Assembly (NCBI GenBank): GCA_030680835.1
Contig: JAUXUD010000019.1
Coordinates: 1 to 38,024 of the forward strand
From: Bacteroidota bacterium
Lineage (GTDB): Bacteria; Bacteroidota; Bacteroidia; UKL13-3
Direction: 5' to 3'
DNA: 38,024 bases
The notes beneath the pieces are model-generated. The model was not told where the DNA came from. It ran no database searches and was given only the letters and a program-made list of their open reading frames with translations. The position numbers were made by a program, and so were the translations under genes. This document shows positions 1 to 8,220 of this stretch, in pieces (the stretch's first letter is position 1; the number at the start of each line of letters is the position of its first letter).

Positions 1-1895
1 TGATCTGTGGTCATCATTTTTACTATCGGATCAGCAGCAATACTTATTTCTTCAGGTTCAATATAAGCATGACTTAAACCATAATTGGCATTGGCAACGC
101 TGGTTTGTTTCATGATATCATCAATTGATTTGATTACGGATTCGGGAGTGATTCCATGTTTGATATTATAAGCAATTTGTATATCTCTTTTTCTGTTGGT
201 TTCATCAATGGTTCTCTGCATACTGTCTGTTGTTTTGTCAGCATACATAATCACTTTTCCCCTCACATTTCTCGCAGCCCTTCCAATCGTTTGGGTAAGC
301 GATCGTTCATTTCGCAGGAAGCCTTCTTTATCTGCATCCATTATAGCAACCAGGCTCACTTCCGGTAAATCCAAACCTTCTCTCAGCAGGTTTACACCAA
401 TTAATACATCAAATTTACCCAAACGTAAATTTCTGAGTATTTCAACCCGGTCTATTGTTTTAACTTCACTGTGGATATAATTGCATTTTATTTTTAGCTT
501 TTGCATATACTTACTCAACTCTTCGGCCATACGTTTGGTTAAAGTGGTAACCAAAACACGGTCCCCCATTTTTATTCGCTGGTCAATTTCATCCAGCAAA
601 TCATCCACCTGGTTCAGGCAAGGTCTCACTTCAATGGTTGGATCAAGCAGGCCGGTAGGTCTTATTATTTGCTCTACTACAATTCCTTCCGATTCCCTGA
701 TTTCATATTCCGATGGCGTTGCACTCACAAAAATGGTTTGCGGAACCATGGCTTCAAACTCATTAAATTTTAAAGGCCGGTTGTCTAAAGCCGATGGCAA
801 TCTGAATCCATATTCTACGAGATTTTCTTTCCGGCTTCTGTCACCTCCATACATGGCGCGCACCTGTGGCATGGTAGCATGACTTTCATCCACAATCAGT
901 AAAAAGTCGTCGGGAAAATAATCGAGTAAACAAAACGGCCGGTCGCCGGGATTGCGTTTATCCATATAACGGCTGTAATTTTCAATACCATTACAATAAC
1001 CCAGTTCACGCATCATCTCCAAATCAAAATTGGTTCTTTCCTCCAGACGTTTGGCTTCCAAAAATTTCCCGATGGATTTAAAATACTCAATTTGTAACAT
1101 CAGGTCATCCTGTATGTCCCTGATGGCAGCATGCAATTGTTCTTTTGGGGTAACATAAATATTGGCAGGGAAAATTGCCATGTATTCAACCGATTCCTGT
1201 TTTCTTCCGCTCACCGGATCTATTATAATAAGATCTTCAATCTCATTTCCAAAAAAAGAAATCCGGAATGCCACATCTGCATAGGCCGGAAAAACATCTA
1301 CTACATCTCCTTTTACCCTGAAATTCCCACGTTGAAAATCGGCCGTTGTTCTGCTGTACAGTGAATCAACCAGCGCATATAATAAATTGTTTCGGGCAAG
1401 AGTCTGTCCTTTTTTCAAACGAATAATGCTGCTCTCATAATCCTTTGGATTCCCTGCTCCATATATACAGCTTACCGATGCCAGTACAATTACATCTCTT
1501 CTTCCGGATAGGAGGGAAGAAGTTGTTTTTAAACGCAGTTTTTCAATCTCTTTATTAATGGCCAGGTCTTTTTCGATATAGGTATTGCTCGAAGGAATAA
1601 ATGCTTCCGGTTGATAATAATCATAGTAGGAAACAAAATATTCGATGGCATTATGCGGAAAAAATTGCTGGAACTCACCAAATAATTGTGCAACCAATGT
1701 TTTATTATGACTCATGATCAGTGTCGGCTTTTTTACCTGCGCAATTACATTGGCCATGGTAAATGTTTTGCCTGAACCGGTAACGCCCAATAATACCTGA
1801 GCGCGATCCCCGCGCTGAATTCCTTCAACCAGATTTTTTATGGCTTCCGGTTGATCTCCTGTTGGTTTAAATTCTGATTCTAACTGAAAATTCAC
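1..1895 (-). CDS. uvrB: UvrABC excinuclease subunit B (3' end beyond window)
   Basis: UvrB is the damage-verifying helicase of nucleotide excision repair: it is loaded by UvrA and recruits UvrC. The reading frame is open from a GTG at 1895 to the left edge, about 631 codons. The family is usually about 670-680 residues, so roughly the last 45 residues, including the UVR (UvrC-binding) motif, are outside the window. The N-terminus contains the conserved FKPTGDQPEAI stretch (residues 9-19) and Walker A GVTGSGKT (37-44). The beta-hairpin region reads YYQPEAFIPSSNTYIEKD. GTG 1895 is chosen because the homologous N-terminus starts there and no upstream in-frame ATG fits. cinA lies 75 bp upstream on the same strand. 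mfd, also in excision repair, is 2.8 kb away. The assignment is certain; only the C-terminus is unseen. Confidence 0.97.
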   Translation of the reverse strand, partial: MNFQLESEFKPTGDQPEAIKNLVEGIQRGDRAQVLLGVTGSGKTFTMANVIAQVKKPTLIMSHNKTLVAQLFGEFQQFFPHNAIEYFVSYYDYYQPEAFIPSSNTYIEKDLAINKEIEKLRLKTTSSLLSGRRDVIVLASVSCIYGAGNPKDYESSIIRLKKGQTLARNNLLYALVDSLYSRTTADFQRGNFRVKGDVVDVFPAYADVAFRISFFGNEIEDLIIIDPVSGRKQESVEYMAIFPANIYVTPKEQLHAAIRDIQDDLMLQIEYFKSIGKFLEAKRLEERTNFDLEMMRELGYCNGIENYSRYMDKRNPGDRPFCLLDYFPDDFLLIVDESHATMPQVRAMYGGDRSRKENLVEYGFRLPSALDNRPLKFNEFEAMVPQTIFVSATPSEYEIRESEGIVVEQIIRPTGLLDPTIEVRPCLNQVDDLLDEIDQRIKMGDRVLVTTLTKRMAEELSKYMQKLKIKCNYIHSEVKTIDRVEILRNLRLGKFDVLIGVNLLREGLDLPEVSLVAIMDADKEGFLRNERSLTQTIGRAARNVRGKVIMYADKTTDSMQRTIDETNRKRDIQIAYNIKHGITPESVIKSIDDIMKQTSVANANYGLSHAYIEPEEISIAADPIVKMMTTD

Positions 1896-1970
1896 AGTGT
1901 ACTAAATTATATCAGGCATATTTATTTTGATATCGTATTTAATTGCAATTAAATTTTAATTCAATAGAAA

Positions 1971-3215
1971 TTAATAACATTCCAGAATATGCCTTCTCAA
2001 TAAATCAAGAGCTGTTAAACCCGTTCTTTCAATTGTTCGTTCCCGGTTATCACCCATATTAAATTTTCTGGCAAATGTTTTTTGAGATGATGAAACGGCA
2101 ATCCAAACTGTACCTACAGGTTTTGATGCAGTGCCTCCCTCAGGTCCCGCTATACCGCTGGTTGCAATGGCAAAGTCGGTATTGAATTTATTACGCAGGT
2201 TGGCTGCCATTTGCAAAACACATGTTTCACTCACAGCTCCTTCGGTTTTCAGAATTTCAGGTTCAACGCTTAATTCGTTTATCTTAATTTCGTTTGCATA
2301 ACTGATGATGCTGCCCTTATAATATGCAGAACTTCCCGGGATGCTGGTTATTAAATGTGCAAGATATCCTCCGGTACAACTTTCGGCTGTTGCCAGACTG
2401 AGTTGTTTTTCTTTAAGCAATACCCCAATTACTTTTTGCATGCTGTCTTCATCTTCTCCAAAAATAAATTCACCTACCAGATCATATAAGTGCTGAACAA
2501 TGCCGTTTAAATCTGCATTCATTTTTTGCTGATCCGCTCCATACGCACTGAAACGAAGCCGTACTGAACCAACAGCGGGAAGATAGGCCAGCCTGATGTA
2601 TCCGGGCAAAGCATCTTCGAGCGGGGCAATTTGTTTTGCAAGAAAGCTTTCACCGATGCCACATGTTTGGATGGTGCGGTGTATGATTTCGGGAAAAGTA
2701 AATTTCGATTTTAATTTGGGAACGGCTTCTTCTTCAAAAATTGTTTTCATTTCAAAAGGTACTCCGGGCATACTGATGTATGCAATGTCATTTTCAAAAA
2801 ACCACATTCCGGGAGCGGTACCATTTTTATTCCAGAGTACTTCACAGTTTTCAGGAATCATTGCCTGCAAATTATTCGATTCGAGCATTGGTAATTTTCT
2901 GCTTGTAAAAATAGAAATCACCCAATCCAGAACTTTTTGGTTCAATACCAGCCGCGTATTAAAAAACTCGGTAAGGGTAATTTTTGTGATGTCATCTTTT
3001 GTAGGACCTAATCCTCCGGTTATAACGATTACATTGCTCCTTTTTTTTGCATCAGTCAATGCCTGTAAAATGGCTTCACGTGTATCACTGATGGTTGACT
3101 TAAAATGTACGTGAAGGCCAATTTTATTGAGCTCCTGGCCAATCCATGCTGAGTTGGTATCAATTACCTGGCCTAATAATAATTCATCACCGATTGTTAT
3201 AATTTCTGCATTCAT
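1971..3215 (-). CDS. cinA: CinA family protein (MoaB-like domain plus NMN deamidase)
   Basis: The 414-residue protein has the two-domain CinA architecture. An N-terminal MoCF/MogA-like domain (about 1-170) starts IITIGDELLLGQVIDTNS and contains VITGGLGPTKDD. A C-terminal PncC-type nicotinamide-nucleotide amidase domain (about 255-414) contains ATAESCTGGYLAH, SYANEIK and ATSGIAGPEGGT. In characterised homologues the C-terminal domain deamidates NMN in pyridine nucleotide recycling, and the N-terminal domain has ADP-ribose pyrophosphatase activity. Length is normal for full-length CinA and the key motifs are intact. The start is the ATG at 3215, directly before the conserved strand. It is transcribed toward uvrB across a 75-bp AT-rich gap; co-transcription is possible but not shown. 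Confidence 0.95.
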   Translation of the reverse strand: MNAEIITIGDELLLGQVIDTNSAWIGQELNKIGLHVHFKSTISDTREAILQALTDAKKRSNVIVITGGLGPTKDDITKITLTEFFNTRLVLNQKVLDWVISIFTSRKLPMLESNNLQAMIPENCEVLWNKNGTAPGMWFFENDIAYISMPGVPFEMKTIFEEEAVPKLKSKFTFPEIIHRTIQTCGIGESFLAKQIAPLEDALPGYIRLAYLPAVGSVRLRFSAYGADQQKMNADLNGIVQHLYDLVGEFIFGEDEDSMQKVIGVLLKEKQLSLATAESCTGGYLAHLITSIPGSSAYYKGSIISYANEIKINELSVEPEILKTEGAVSETCVLQMAANLRNKFNTDFAIATSGIAGPEGGTASKPVGTVWIAVSSSQKTFARKFNMGDNRERTIERTGLTALDLLRRHILECY

Positions 3216-3795
3216 GTAAAAATAATTTATTAAAATAGCAACAGCATATAAATGTTACGATTCTTTAAAATAATTTGAATGGTTAAAGATATGATGCTTT
3301 GTTAAGAGTAAAAAATTTATGTTATTTTTTTTTTGAAATATGTTTTTATAAATGAGAATTCACCACAATCAAAAAAAAATAATTGAGAAGATGTATTTAA
3401 AAGTTCATTTTATGTAAAAATGTATAAAAAAATATACTCATTTTATATAAATTCAATACAAATCATTCAATTTTTTATAATTGCTAATTGTTAAACATTG
3501 AATTCAAAAAAACGGATAAATACCTGGTTGTTAAAATCCATGTACTTGTGATAGCCTGTAAAATAGCCATGTTTCAGGCGCTGTATAAAATTTTATTTAT
3601 AACAATACTTCAAATAATATTTCTTTGCCCTGATCTTCATCCTTTTGGGTGGAAAAAAAAATGCAAGTATTTAATCACATTTATTTTATATGCCTTATAG
3701 CTGAAGAATATAGTAAAATCAATTGTTTACAGCTGTTGCATGCAGTTATCAACATTCAAAAGTGCTATTTTTTTTTATTTATTTTATAGAAAGTG
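3216..3795. other. AT-rich gap without a recognisable gene
   Basis: About 580 bp of very AT-rich DNA between cinA (leftward) and the histone-like gene (rightward). It is rich in A and T runs. The only frame of note is a 70-codon TTG-initiated frame at 3488-3700, with no recognisable domain and AT-driven composition; I do not accept it as a gene. The cinA promoter must lie at the left end, but I cannot pick one site with confidence. Confidence 0.6.
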
Positions 3796-3826
3796 CTTGA
3801 AAATATTGTCAGCACTTATAACTTTG
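3796..3826 (+). promoter_or_regulatory. Bacteroidota-type promoter of the histone-like gene
   Basis: A perfect -7 element TAACTTTG (3819-3826; consensus TAnnTTTG) follows CTTG at 3796-3799 (consensus TTTG) at exactly 19 bp spacing. Transcription would start near 3832, giving a leader of about 24 nt before the ATG at 3856. The site also rules out the longer in-frame GTG start at 3793, which would lie upstream of the promoter. Confidence 0.6.
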
Positions 3827-3855
3827 TTTTCGTAATCAATCAAATTTTTATACAC

Positions 3856-4155
3856 ATGGCAACAACCAAAAAAACTAAAAAAGCAGCTGCTCCTTCAAAG
3901 AGTGCTGTTAAGAAAGCTGCTCCTAAGAAAGCCGCTAAGAAAGCTGCAACTAAAAAAGCTGCTCCTAAGAAAGCTGCAAAAAAGGCTGCTCCTAAGAAAG
4001 CCGCTAAGAAAGCTGCAACCAAAAAAGCTGCTCCTAAGAAAGCCGCTAAGAAAGCTGCAACTAAAAAAGCTGCTCCTAAGAAAGCCGCTAAGAAAGCTGC
4101 AACTAAAAAAGCTGCTCCTAAGAAAGCCGCTGCTCCTGCAGCCAAAAAAGCTTAA
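3856..4155 (+). CDS. Lys/Ala-rich histone H1-like DNA-binding protein
   Basis: A 99-residue protein made almost entirely of Lys, Ala, Pro and Thr, beginning MATTKKTKKAAAPSKS and continuing as repeats of KKAAPKKAAKKAAT. This is the composition of eukaryotic H1 tails and of bacterial H1-like proteins (chlamydial Hc1/Hc2 type), which bind and compact DNA without sequence specificity. No folded domain is visible, so it is presumably disordered until bound. At the DNA level the repeat is 42 bp (starts at 3916, 3985, 4027, 4069, 4111, with one 27-bp short unit at 3958). The ATG at 3856 is preferred because a good promoter ends at 3826. An intrinsic terminator follows the stop, so the gene is a single-gene transcription unit. 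Function is inferred from composition only. Confidence 0.85.
   Translation: MATTKKTKKAAAPSKSAVKKAAPKKAAKKAATKKAAPKKAAKKAAPKKAAKKAATKKAAPKKAAKKAATKKAAPKKAAKKAATKKAAPKKAAAPAAKKA
3916..4130 (+). repeat. 42-bp coding tandem repeat in the histone-like gene
   Basis: Near-identical units beginning GCTGCTCCTAAGAA start at 3916, 3958, 3985, 4027, 4069 and 4111. Spacings are 42, 27, 42, 42 and 42 bp. The 27-bp unit is a shortened copy that keeps the reading frame. Because all lengths are multiples of three, gain or loss of units would change protein length without a frameshift. Confidence 0.85.
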
Positions 4156-4176
4156 TTGGAGTTTACTTCTTAATCC

Positions 4177-4212
4177 AAAAAAGGTCTCATGTGTACATGA
4201 GGCCTTTTTTTA
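4177..4212 (+). terminator. Intrinsic terminator of the histone-like gene
   Basis: An 11-bp stem (4181-4191 pairs with 4196-4206, one G-T pair) with a 4-nt loop, followed by a T run. It begins about 25 bp after the stop codon of the histone-like gene. Confidence 0.85.
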
Positions 4213-4349
4213 TGGCTCCTGGTATTCAGATTTTTTTCGGGTGCCTGCCGTTTTTTTTTCGGGTACATTTATTACCTTCGAATCATTCTTAAAGCCGGCT
4301 TCACATTTTAAATAGTTTTCAGTTCCTGTTATATAATGGATTTTTTAAA

Positions 4350-4490
4350 ATGAATACAACAAAAAAAATCATACTCCTGTTACTGGCACTATGCTTGTTT
4401 GCATGCAGGGTAAAACGCTGCGCAAGTATTGAAGACAATGACAAGGATCACAAATTAAAGTACGATCGCAAAGGCCACGTGAGGAAGTAA
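4350..4490 (+). CDS. Small lipoprotein of unknown function (46 aa)
   Basis: ATG 4350 to TAA 4490 encodes 46 residues. The N-terminus is MNTTKK followed by the hydrophobic run IILLLLALCLFAC, a convincing signal peptide with lipobox L-F-A-C and lipidated Cys19. The mature part is short and charged (RVKRCASIEDNDKDHKLKY, ending GHVRK). Small lipoproteins of this shape are common in Bacteroidota and often unannotated. I do not recognise a family. The stop codon is followed after two bases by a TGTACGA array in the same orientation. It converges on mfd. Whether it is expressed cannot be judged from sequence; the clean lipobox is the main support. Confidence 0.6.
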   Translation: MNTTKKIILLLLALCLFACRVKRCASIEDNDKDHKLKYDRKGHVRK

Positions 4491-4492
4491 AA

Positions 4493-4576
4493 TGTACGAT
4501 GTACGATGTACGATGTACAATGTACGATGTACAATGTACAATGTACGATGTACGATGTACGATGTACAATGTAATA
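4493..4576 (+). repeat. TGTACGA heptamer array 1 (11 full units)
   Basis: Eleven units of exactly 7 bp from 4493 to 4569: seven TGTACGA and four TGTACAA, then a decayed unit TGTAATA. The array starts 2 bp after the stop codon of the 46-aa lipoprotein gene and reads TGTACGA on that gene's strand. It has no stop codon in any of six frames, so it produces spurious MYDVRCT-type frames that should not be annotated as proteins. Confidence 0.95.
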
Positions 4577-4604
4577 TGTATGGATTATCAATCCTACTTT
4601 CATA

Positions 4605-4667
4605 CCCTCATACCCACATACCCTCCTACCCTCATACCCTCATACCCTCATACGCTCATCCCTCATA
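4605..4667 (-). repeat. TATGAGGG octamer array overlapping the mfd stop
   Basis: On the minus strand, eight units of about 8 bp with consensus TATGAGGG, one shortened to 7 bp (ATGAGCG, 4653-4659), decaying further left. The first unit lies inside mfd: the last three codons (Tyr-Glu-Gly) and the TGA stop (4656-4658) are repeat sequence. With the heptamer array it fills nearly all of the convergent gap between the lipoprotein gene and mfd. Confidence 0.85.
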
Positions 4668-7600
4668 ATTCAAAATGCTGTCAAGAATATGCTTCGCATG
4701 TTTAATGGTATTTGCCTGATGAACCATCAGGAGCAGGGTTTTATTTGTTTGTTTTAATTTACACAGGCTGGCATGCGCCTGCACAAACTGTAAAATTTTA
4801 GAAAATAAATCGGATTGAAAATAATGCTGTTTGCTTTCATTTGGGAAATATGCCAAAAGTTGTCCCTTCTTTAAAATCAACTTTTCAAATCCCAGTTTTT
4901 TCCCAATTTCCCTTAGCTGAATCAATGCAATCAGGTCATCAACTTCGGCAGGGATTTTTCCAAAGCGGTCTTCAAGTTGTTTTCTGAAATCCCTTAATTC
5001 TTCATCAGTACCCAATCCCGATAAACTATTATATAAGCTCAGACGTTCTGCAATATTGCGTACATACGAATCCGGAATCAGGGCTTCAAAATCAGTTTCC
5101 AGATTGCAATCCACCGATTCTATTTTATTCAATTTAACATCATCTTTAAACAAATCGGCGAACTCTTCATCTTTCAATTCATGAATCGCCTCGTCCAGAA
5201 TTTTGTGATACATCTCAAATCCGATTTCAGCAATGAAACCACTTTGTTCACCCCCCAATAAATTTCCGGCTCCACGTATATCCAGGTCGCGCATGGCAAT
5301 ATTAAAGCCGCTTCCCAGATCACTAAATTCTTCAATGGCCTGTAACCTTCTTCTTGCATCCGTACTTAATCCAACCATACCCGGTACCAGCAAATAACAA
5401 AATGCTTTTTTATTGCTCCTGCCAACCCGACCTCTCATTTGATGCAAATCACTTAATCCAAACATATGTGCATTATTGATGATGATGGTATTTGCATTTG
5501 AAATATCCAAACCCGATTCAATAATGGTCGTGGCTACAAGTACATCATATTCTCCTTCAATAAACTTCATCATTACATCTTCCAGGTGATCGCCTTCCAA
5601 TTTACCATGGGCGATTCCTACTTTTATGCCCGGACAAAGTCTGCGTATATGTTCCGATATTTCGTAAATGTCTTTAACCCGGTGATGAACAAAAAATACC
5701 TGACCGCCGCGGTTTACTTCTTCCATGATGGCCTCACTGATTACCGTATCACTAAAGTTGTGAAGCTCTGTGTTTACAGGTTGCCTGTTTGCAGGAGGCG
5801 TATTTATTATGGATAAATCACGCGCTCCCATCAGTGAAAAATGCAGGGTGCGCGGAATGGGGGTAGCTGTTAAAGTCAAAGTATCCACATTGGTTTTAAA
5901 TCCCTTTAATTTTTCTTTTGCCGCTACTCCGAATTTTTGTTCTTCGTCAATAATTAATAATCCCAGGTCTTTAAATTTTGTTTCCTTACCCAGAATTTTA
6001 TGCGTACCTATAATAATATCCAGAGTTCCTGCTGCTAATTTTTTCAGCACCTCTTTTTGTTCCCCTGCCGATTTAAACCGGTTGATATAATCGATATTAC
6101 AGGGAAAATCTTTTAATCGTTCTTTAAAAGTGCGGTAATGCTGATTTGCTAAAATGGTTGTAGGTACTAAAATGGCAACCTGTTTACTGTCGCATATCGC
6201 TTTAAAGGCTGCCCGAATAGCCACCTCGGTTTTTCCAAAACCTACATCCCCGCAAACCAGCCTGTCCATTGGATGTGCGCGTTCCATATCTTTTTTTACA
6301 TCGGCAGTGCTGGTTGTTTGGTCGGGTGTATCTTCATACATAAACGATGCTTCCAGTTCAACCTGCATAAAGTTGTCGGGCGAAAATGCAAATCCGGTTT
6401 GGGCTTTTCGCTTTGCATATAACTTTATTAAATCGCGGGCAATATCTTTTACTTTTAGCTTGGTATTGTTCTTTAGTTTTTCCCAGGCATCACTCCCCAG
6501 TTTGTTCATCCGTGGTTCGGTGCCTTCCTTTCCCACATACTTCGAAATTTTATGCAACGAATTAATGCTCACATAAAGTAAATCATTGTCACGATAAACC
6601 AATCTTACCGCTTCCTGTAAATGTCCGTTGATTTCAATTTTTTCCAGCCCGGCAAATTTCCCAATGCCATGATCAATATGGGTTACGTAATCACCGGGCC
6701 TTAATTCCCGGAGTTCTTTCAGGGTTAAAATTTTGTTGTTGGAAAATCCGCTTTTAATTTTCCCTTTATAAAACCGGTCAAAAATCTGGTGCTCGGTATA
6801 GCAAGCCAGATGCAGGTTTCGGTCAATGAAGCCAGCACTCAGGGCATGATACACAGGAACAAACTTTGTCGATTTATCCAGGTCTTCAAAGATGGTATAC
6901 AAACGTTCAATCTGCCGGCTGCTGTCGCTAAAAATCAGATTTAAATAATTTTGAGAAGTATTTTGTTTGAGGTTTTCAATGAGCAGTTTAAAGTTTTTGT
7001 GAAATACAGGTTGCGGCGACATTTCGAAAAGAATTTCTACCTGCGGCTTAAAATGTTTTCGCGTTCCAAATTCAATAAGGTTGAAATTTTCAAATGCTTT
7101 AATCAGTTCATTTGCCGCTAACCAGGTTTTTTCAACAGATTCCAGGGGCTCATTTTCTTTGTTTTTATTTCGGGTTAAAATGATTTCCTCTGCTTTTTCC
7201 CATCCTTTTATTAGCTGGTCTTTACATAGGTTTACATCCTGAACCCAAAAAACAGAATCAACAGGAACATAATTGAATATACTTTGCCGCTGGTCATTAT
7301 TTATATTTTTCTGTACATTGGGGATGATAAAAAAGCGGTCTATTTTTTTTACCGATAACTGATCAACCGGATCAAAAATACGGATGGCTTCAATTACATC
7401 ACCGTTTAATTCTATGCGGTAGGGTTTATCATTGCTGAAAGAAAACACATCAATAATCCCGCCCCGGATACTAAAAGTTCCTGCTTCATATACAAAGTCA
7501 CTTCTTTCAAAATGATGTTCTGTTAAAAACTCTATGAAAAATTCCAGGTCAAAGGGGTCACCTGCTTTCATTTCATAAGTATTTTTCTGCAAGTCATTTT

Positions 7601-8009
7601 CGCTTATTACCAATTCTGCCAATGCTTCTGCCGTGGTTATAACCCATTCCCCCTTGCTGAATTTCTGACTTAAACGATTCAATACTTCGGCGCGTTCAAG
7701 CACTTTATTATTTTCTAAAGTTTCAGGTTGAAAACTTCGTTTATAGGATCCTGGAAAAAAATTAATGGTTTTACCTTCCAGCAAATTTTCAATGTCGGAT
7801 ACAAAATAACGCGCCTCGTCATTGTTGTTAAAAACAACTACCTGGGTTCTGAAATGATGCGGGTAGCATGACGCAGCTATAATTGCCGCAGCTGAACCAA
7901 TTAAACCATGGGCATGAATCTTTTGGGATTTGCTTAAATTAAGAGCACGTGATATGGATAAAACCTGATCGCTTTGTGAATATAATTCTAATAATTCCTG
8001 TAACTTCAT
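4656..8009 (-). CDS. mfd: Transcription-repair coupling factor Mfd
   Basis: Mfd is a DNA translocase that removes RNA polymerase stalled at lesions and recruits UvrA. The 1117-residue length fits the family (E. coli about 1148). Visible in order: an N-terminal UvrB-homology region (FFPGSYKRSFQPE, SIRGGIIDVFSF); the RNA-polymerase-interacting domain (PGDYVTHIDHGIGKFAGLE, about 450-475); the SF2 motor with Walker A GDVGFGKTEVAIR (about 583-595), DEEQKFGV and TLTATPIPRT; motif VI (QMRGRVGRS); and a C-terminal D7-like domain. The start is ATG 8009. The last codons are contributed by an octamer tandem repeat, so the extreme C-terminus (YEG) is probably not conserved. A strong hairpin sits 11 bp upstream of the ATG. 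Confidence 0.97.
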   Translation of the reverse strand: MKLQELLELYSQSDQVLSISRALNLSKSQKIHAHGLIGSAAAIIAASCYPHHFRTQVVVFNNNDEARYFVSDIENLLEGKTINFFPGSYKRSFQPETLENNKVLERAEVLNRLSQKFSKGEWVITTAEALAELVISENDLQKNTYEMKAGDPFDLEFFIEFLTEHHFERSDFVYEAGTFSIRGGIIDVFSFSNDKPYRIELNGDVIEAIRIFDPVDQLSVKKIDRFFIIPNVQKNINNDQRQSIFNYVPVDSVFWVQDVNLCKDQLIKGWEKAEEIILTRNKNKENEPLESVEKTWLAANELIKAFENFNLIEFGTRKHFKPQVEILFEMSPQPVFHKNFKLLIENLKQNTSQNYLNLIFSDSSRQIERLYTIFEDLDKSTKFVPVYHALSAGFIDRNLHLACYTEHQIFDRFYKGKIKSGFSNNKILTLKELRELRPGDYVTHIDHGIGKFAGLEKIEINGHLQEAVRLVYRDNDLLYVSINSLHKISKYVGKEGTEPRMNKLGSDAWEKLKNNTKLKVKDIARDLIKLYAKRKAQTGFAFSPDNFMQVELEASFMYEDTPDQTTSTADVKKDMERAHPMDRLVCGDVGFGKTEVAIRAAFKAICDSKQVAILVPTTILANQHYRTFKERLKDFPCNIDYINRFKSAGEQKEVLKKLAAGTLDIIIGTHKILGKETKFKDLGLLIIDEEQKFGVAAKEKLKGFKTNVDTLTLTATPIPRTLHFSLMGARDLSIINTPPANRQPVNTELHNFSDTVISEAIMEEVNRGGQVFFVHHRVKDIYEISEHIRRLCPGIKVGIAHGKLEGDHLEDVMMKFIEGEYDVLVATTIIESGLDISNANTIIINNAHMFGLSDLHQMRGRVGRSNKKAFCYLLVPGMVGLSTDARRRLQAIEEFSDLGSGFNIAMRDLDIRGAGNLLGGEQSGFIAEIGFEMYHKILDEAIHELKDEEFADLFKDDVKLNKIESVDCNLETDFEALIPDSYVRNIAERLSLYNSLSGLGTDEELRDFRKQLEDRFGKIPAEVDDLIALIQLREIGKKLGFEKLILKKGQLLAYFPNESKQHYFQSDLFSKILQFVQAHASLCKLKQTNKTLLLMVHQANTIKHAKHILDSILNYEG

Positions 8010-8019
8010 AAAATAGCTT

Positions 8020-8048
8020 AGCCCCGGTTGCTGGCCGGGGCTTTTTTT
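8020..8048 (+). terminator. Strong intrinsic terminator facing + at the mfd start
   Basis: An 8-bp GC-rich stem AGCCCCGG/CCGGGGCT (8020-8027 with 8035-8042), 7-nt loop, then a run of T (8042-8048). In this polarity it would end rightward transcription, yet no rightward gene precedes it; mfd occupies the opposite strand. On the mfd strand the same hairpin would sit in the leader, 11 nt before the ATG. It may block antisense transcription leaving mfd or insulate the rightward gene at 8221. Confidence 0.7.
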
Positions 8049-8168
8049 GTGCCTGCGAAAGTAGGAAAAACTTCTAAATTTTCACTTAATATTAAGAACG
8101 CCTTGCATTCGCCTTACCGTATGAATAAGCGCATTAGGCCGTTGAACTTCTGTAAACTGCTGTATGTA

Positions 8169-8199
8169 TTGGATAAAATGTCTAATTTACCTACCTTAG
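8169..8199 (+). promoter_or_regulatory. Possible Bacteroidota promoter for the 8221 gene
   Basis: TTGG (8169-8172) is followed after 19 bp by TACCTTAG (8192-8199), a 7-of-8 match to TAnnTTTG if one substitution is allowed. It would give a leader of about 15 nt for the TTG start at 8221. This is weaker than the histone-gene promoter. Confidence 0.35.
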
Positions 8200-8220
8200 C
8201 TTTTTAAAACCACAAACAAA

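Noticed and set aside
3488-3700. 70-codon frame in the AT-rich gap after cinA
   Set aside because: TTG start, no promoter or domain, composition driven by A/T; better explained as chance.
3840-4145. 101-codon antisense frame opposite the histone-like gene
   Set aside because: It is the complement of a repetitive Lys/Ala gene, which gives long open antisense frames; no independent support.
4229-4264. Direct repeat TTTTTTTCGGGT upstream of the small lipoprotein gene
   Set aside because: Two short T-rich copies only; no clear regulatory element could be supported.
4493-4576. Overlapping frames made of MYDVRCT / SYIVHRT peptides here and at 18711-18927
   Set aside because: A 7-bp repeat lacking stops in every frame yields such frames on both strands automatically; there is no leader, domain or codon bias supporting a protein.
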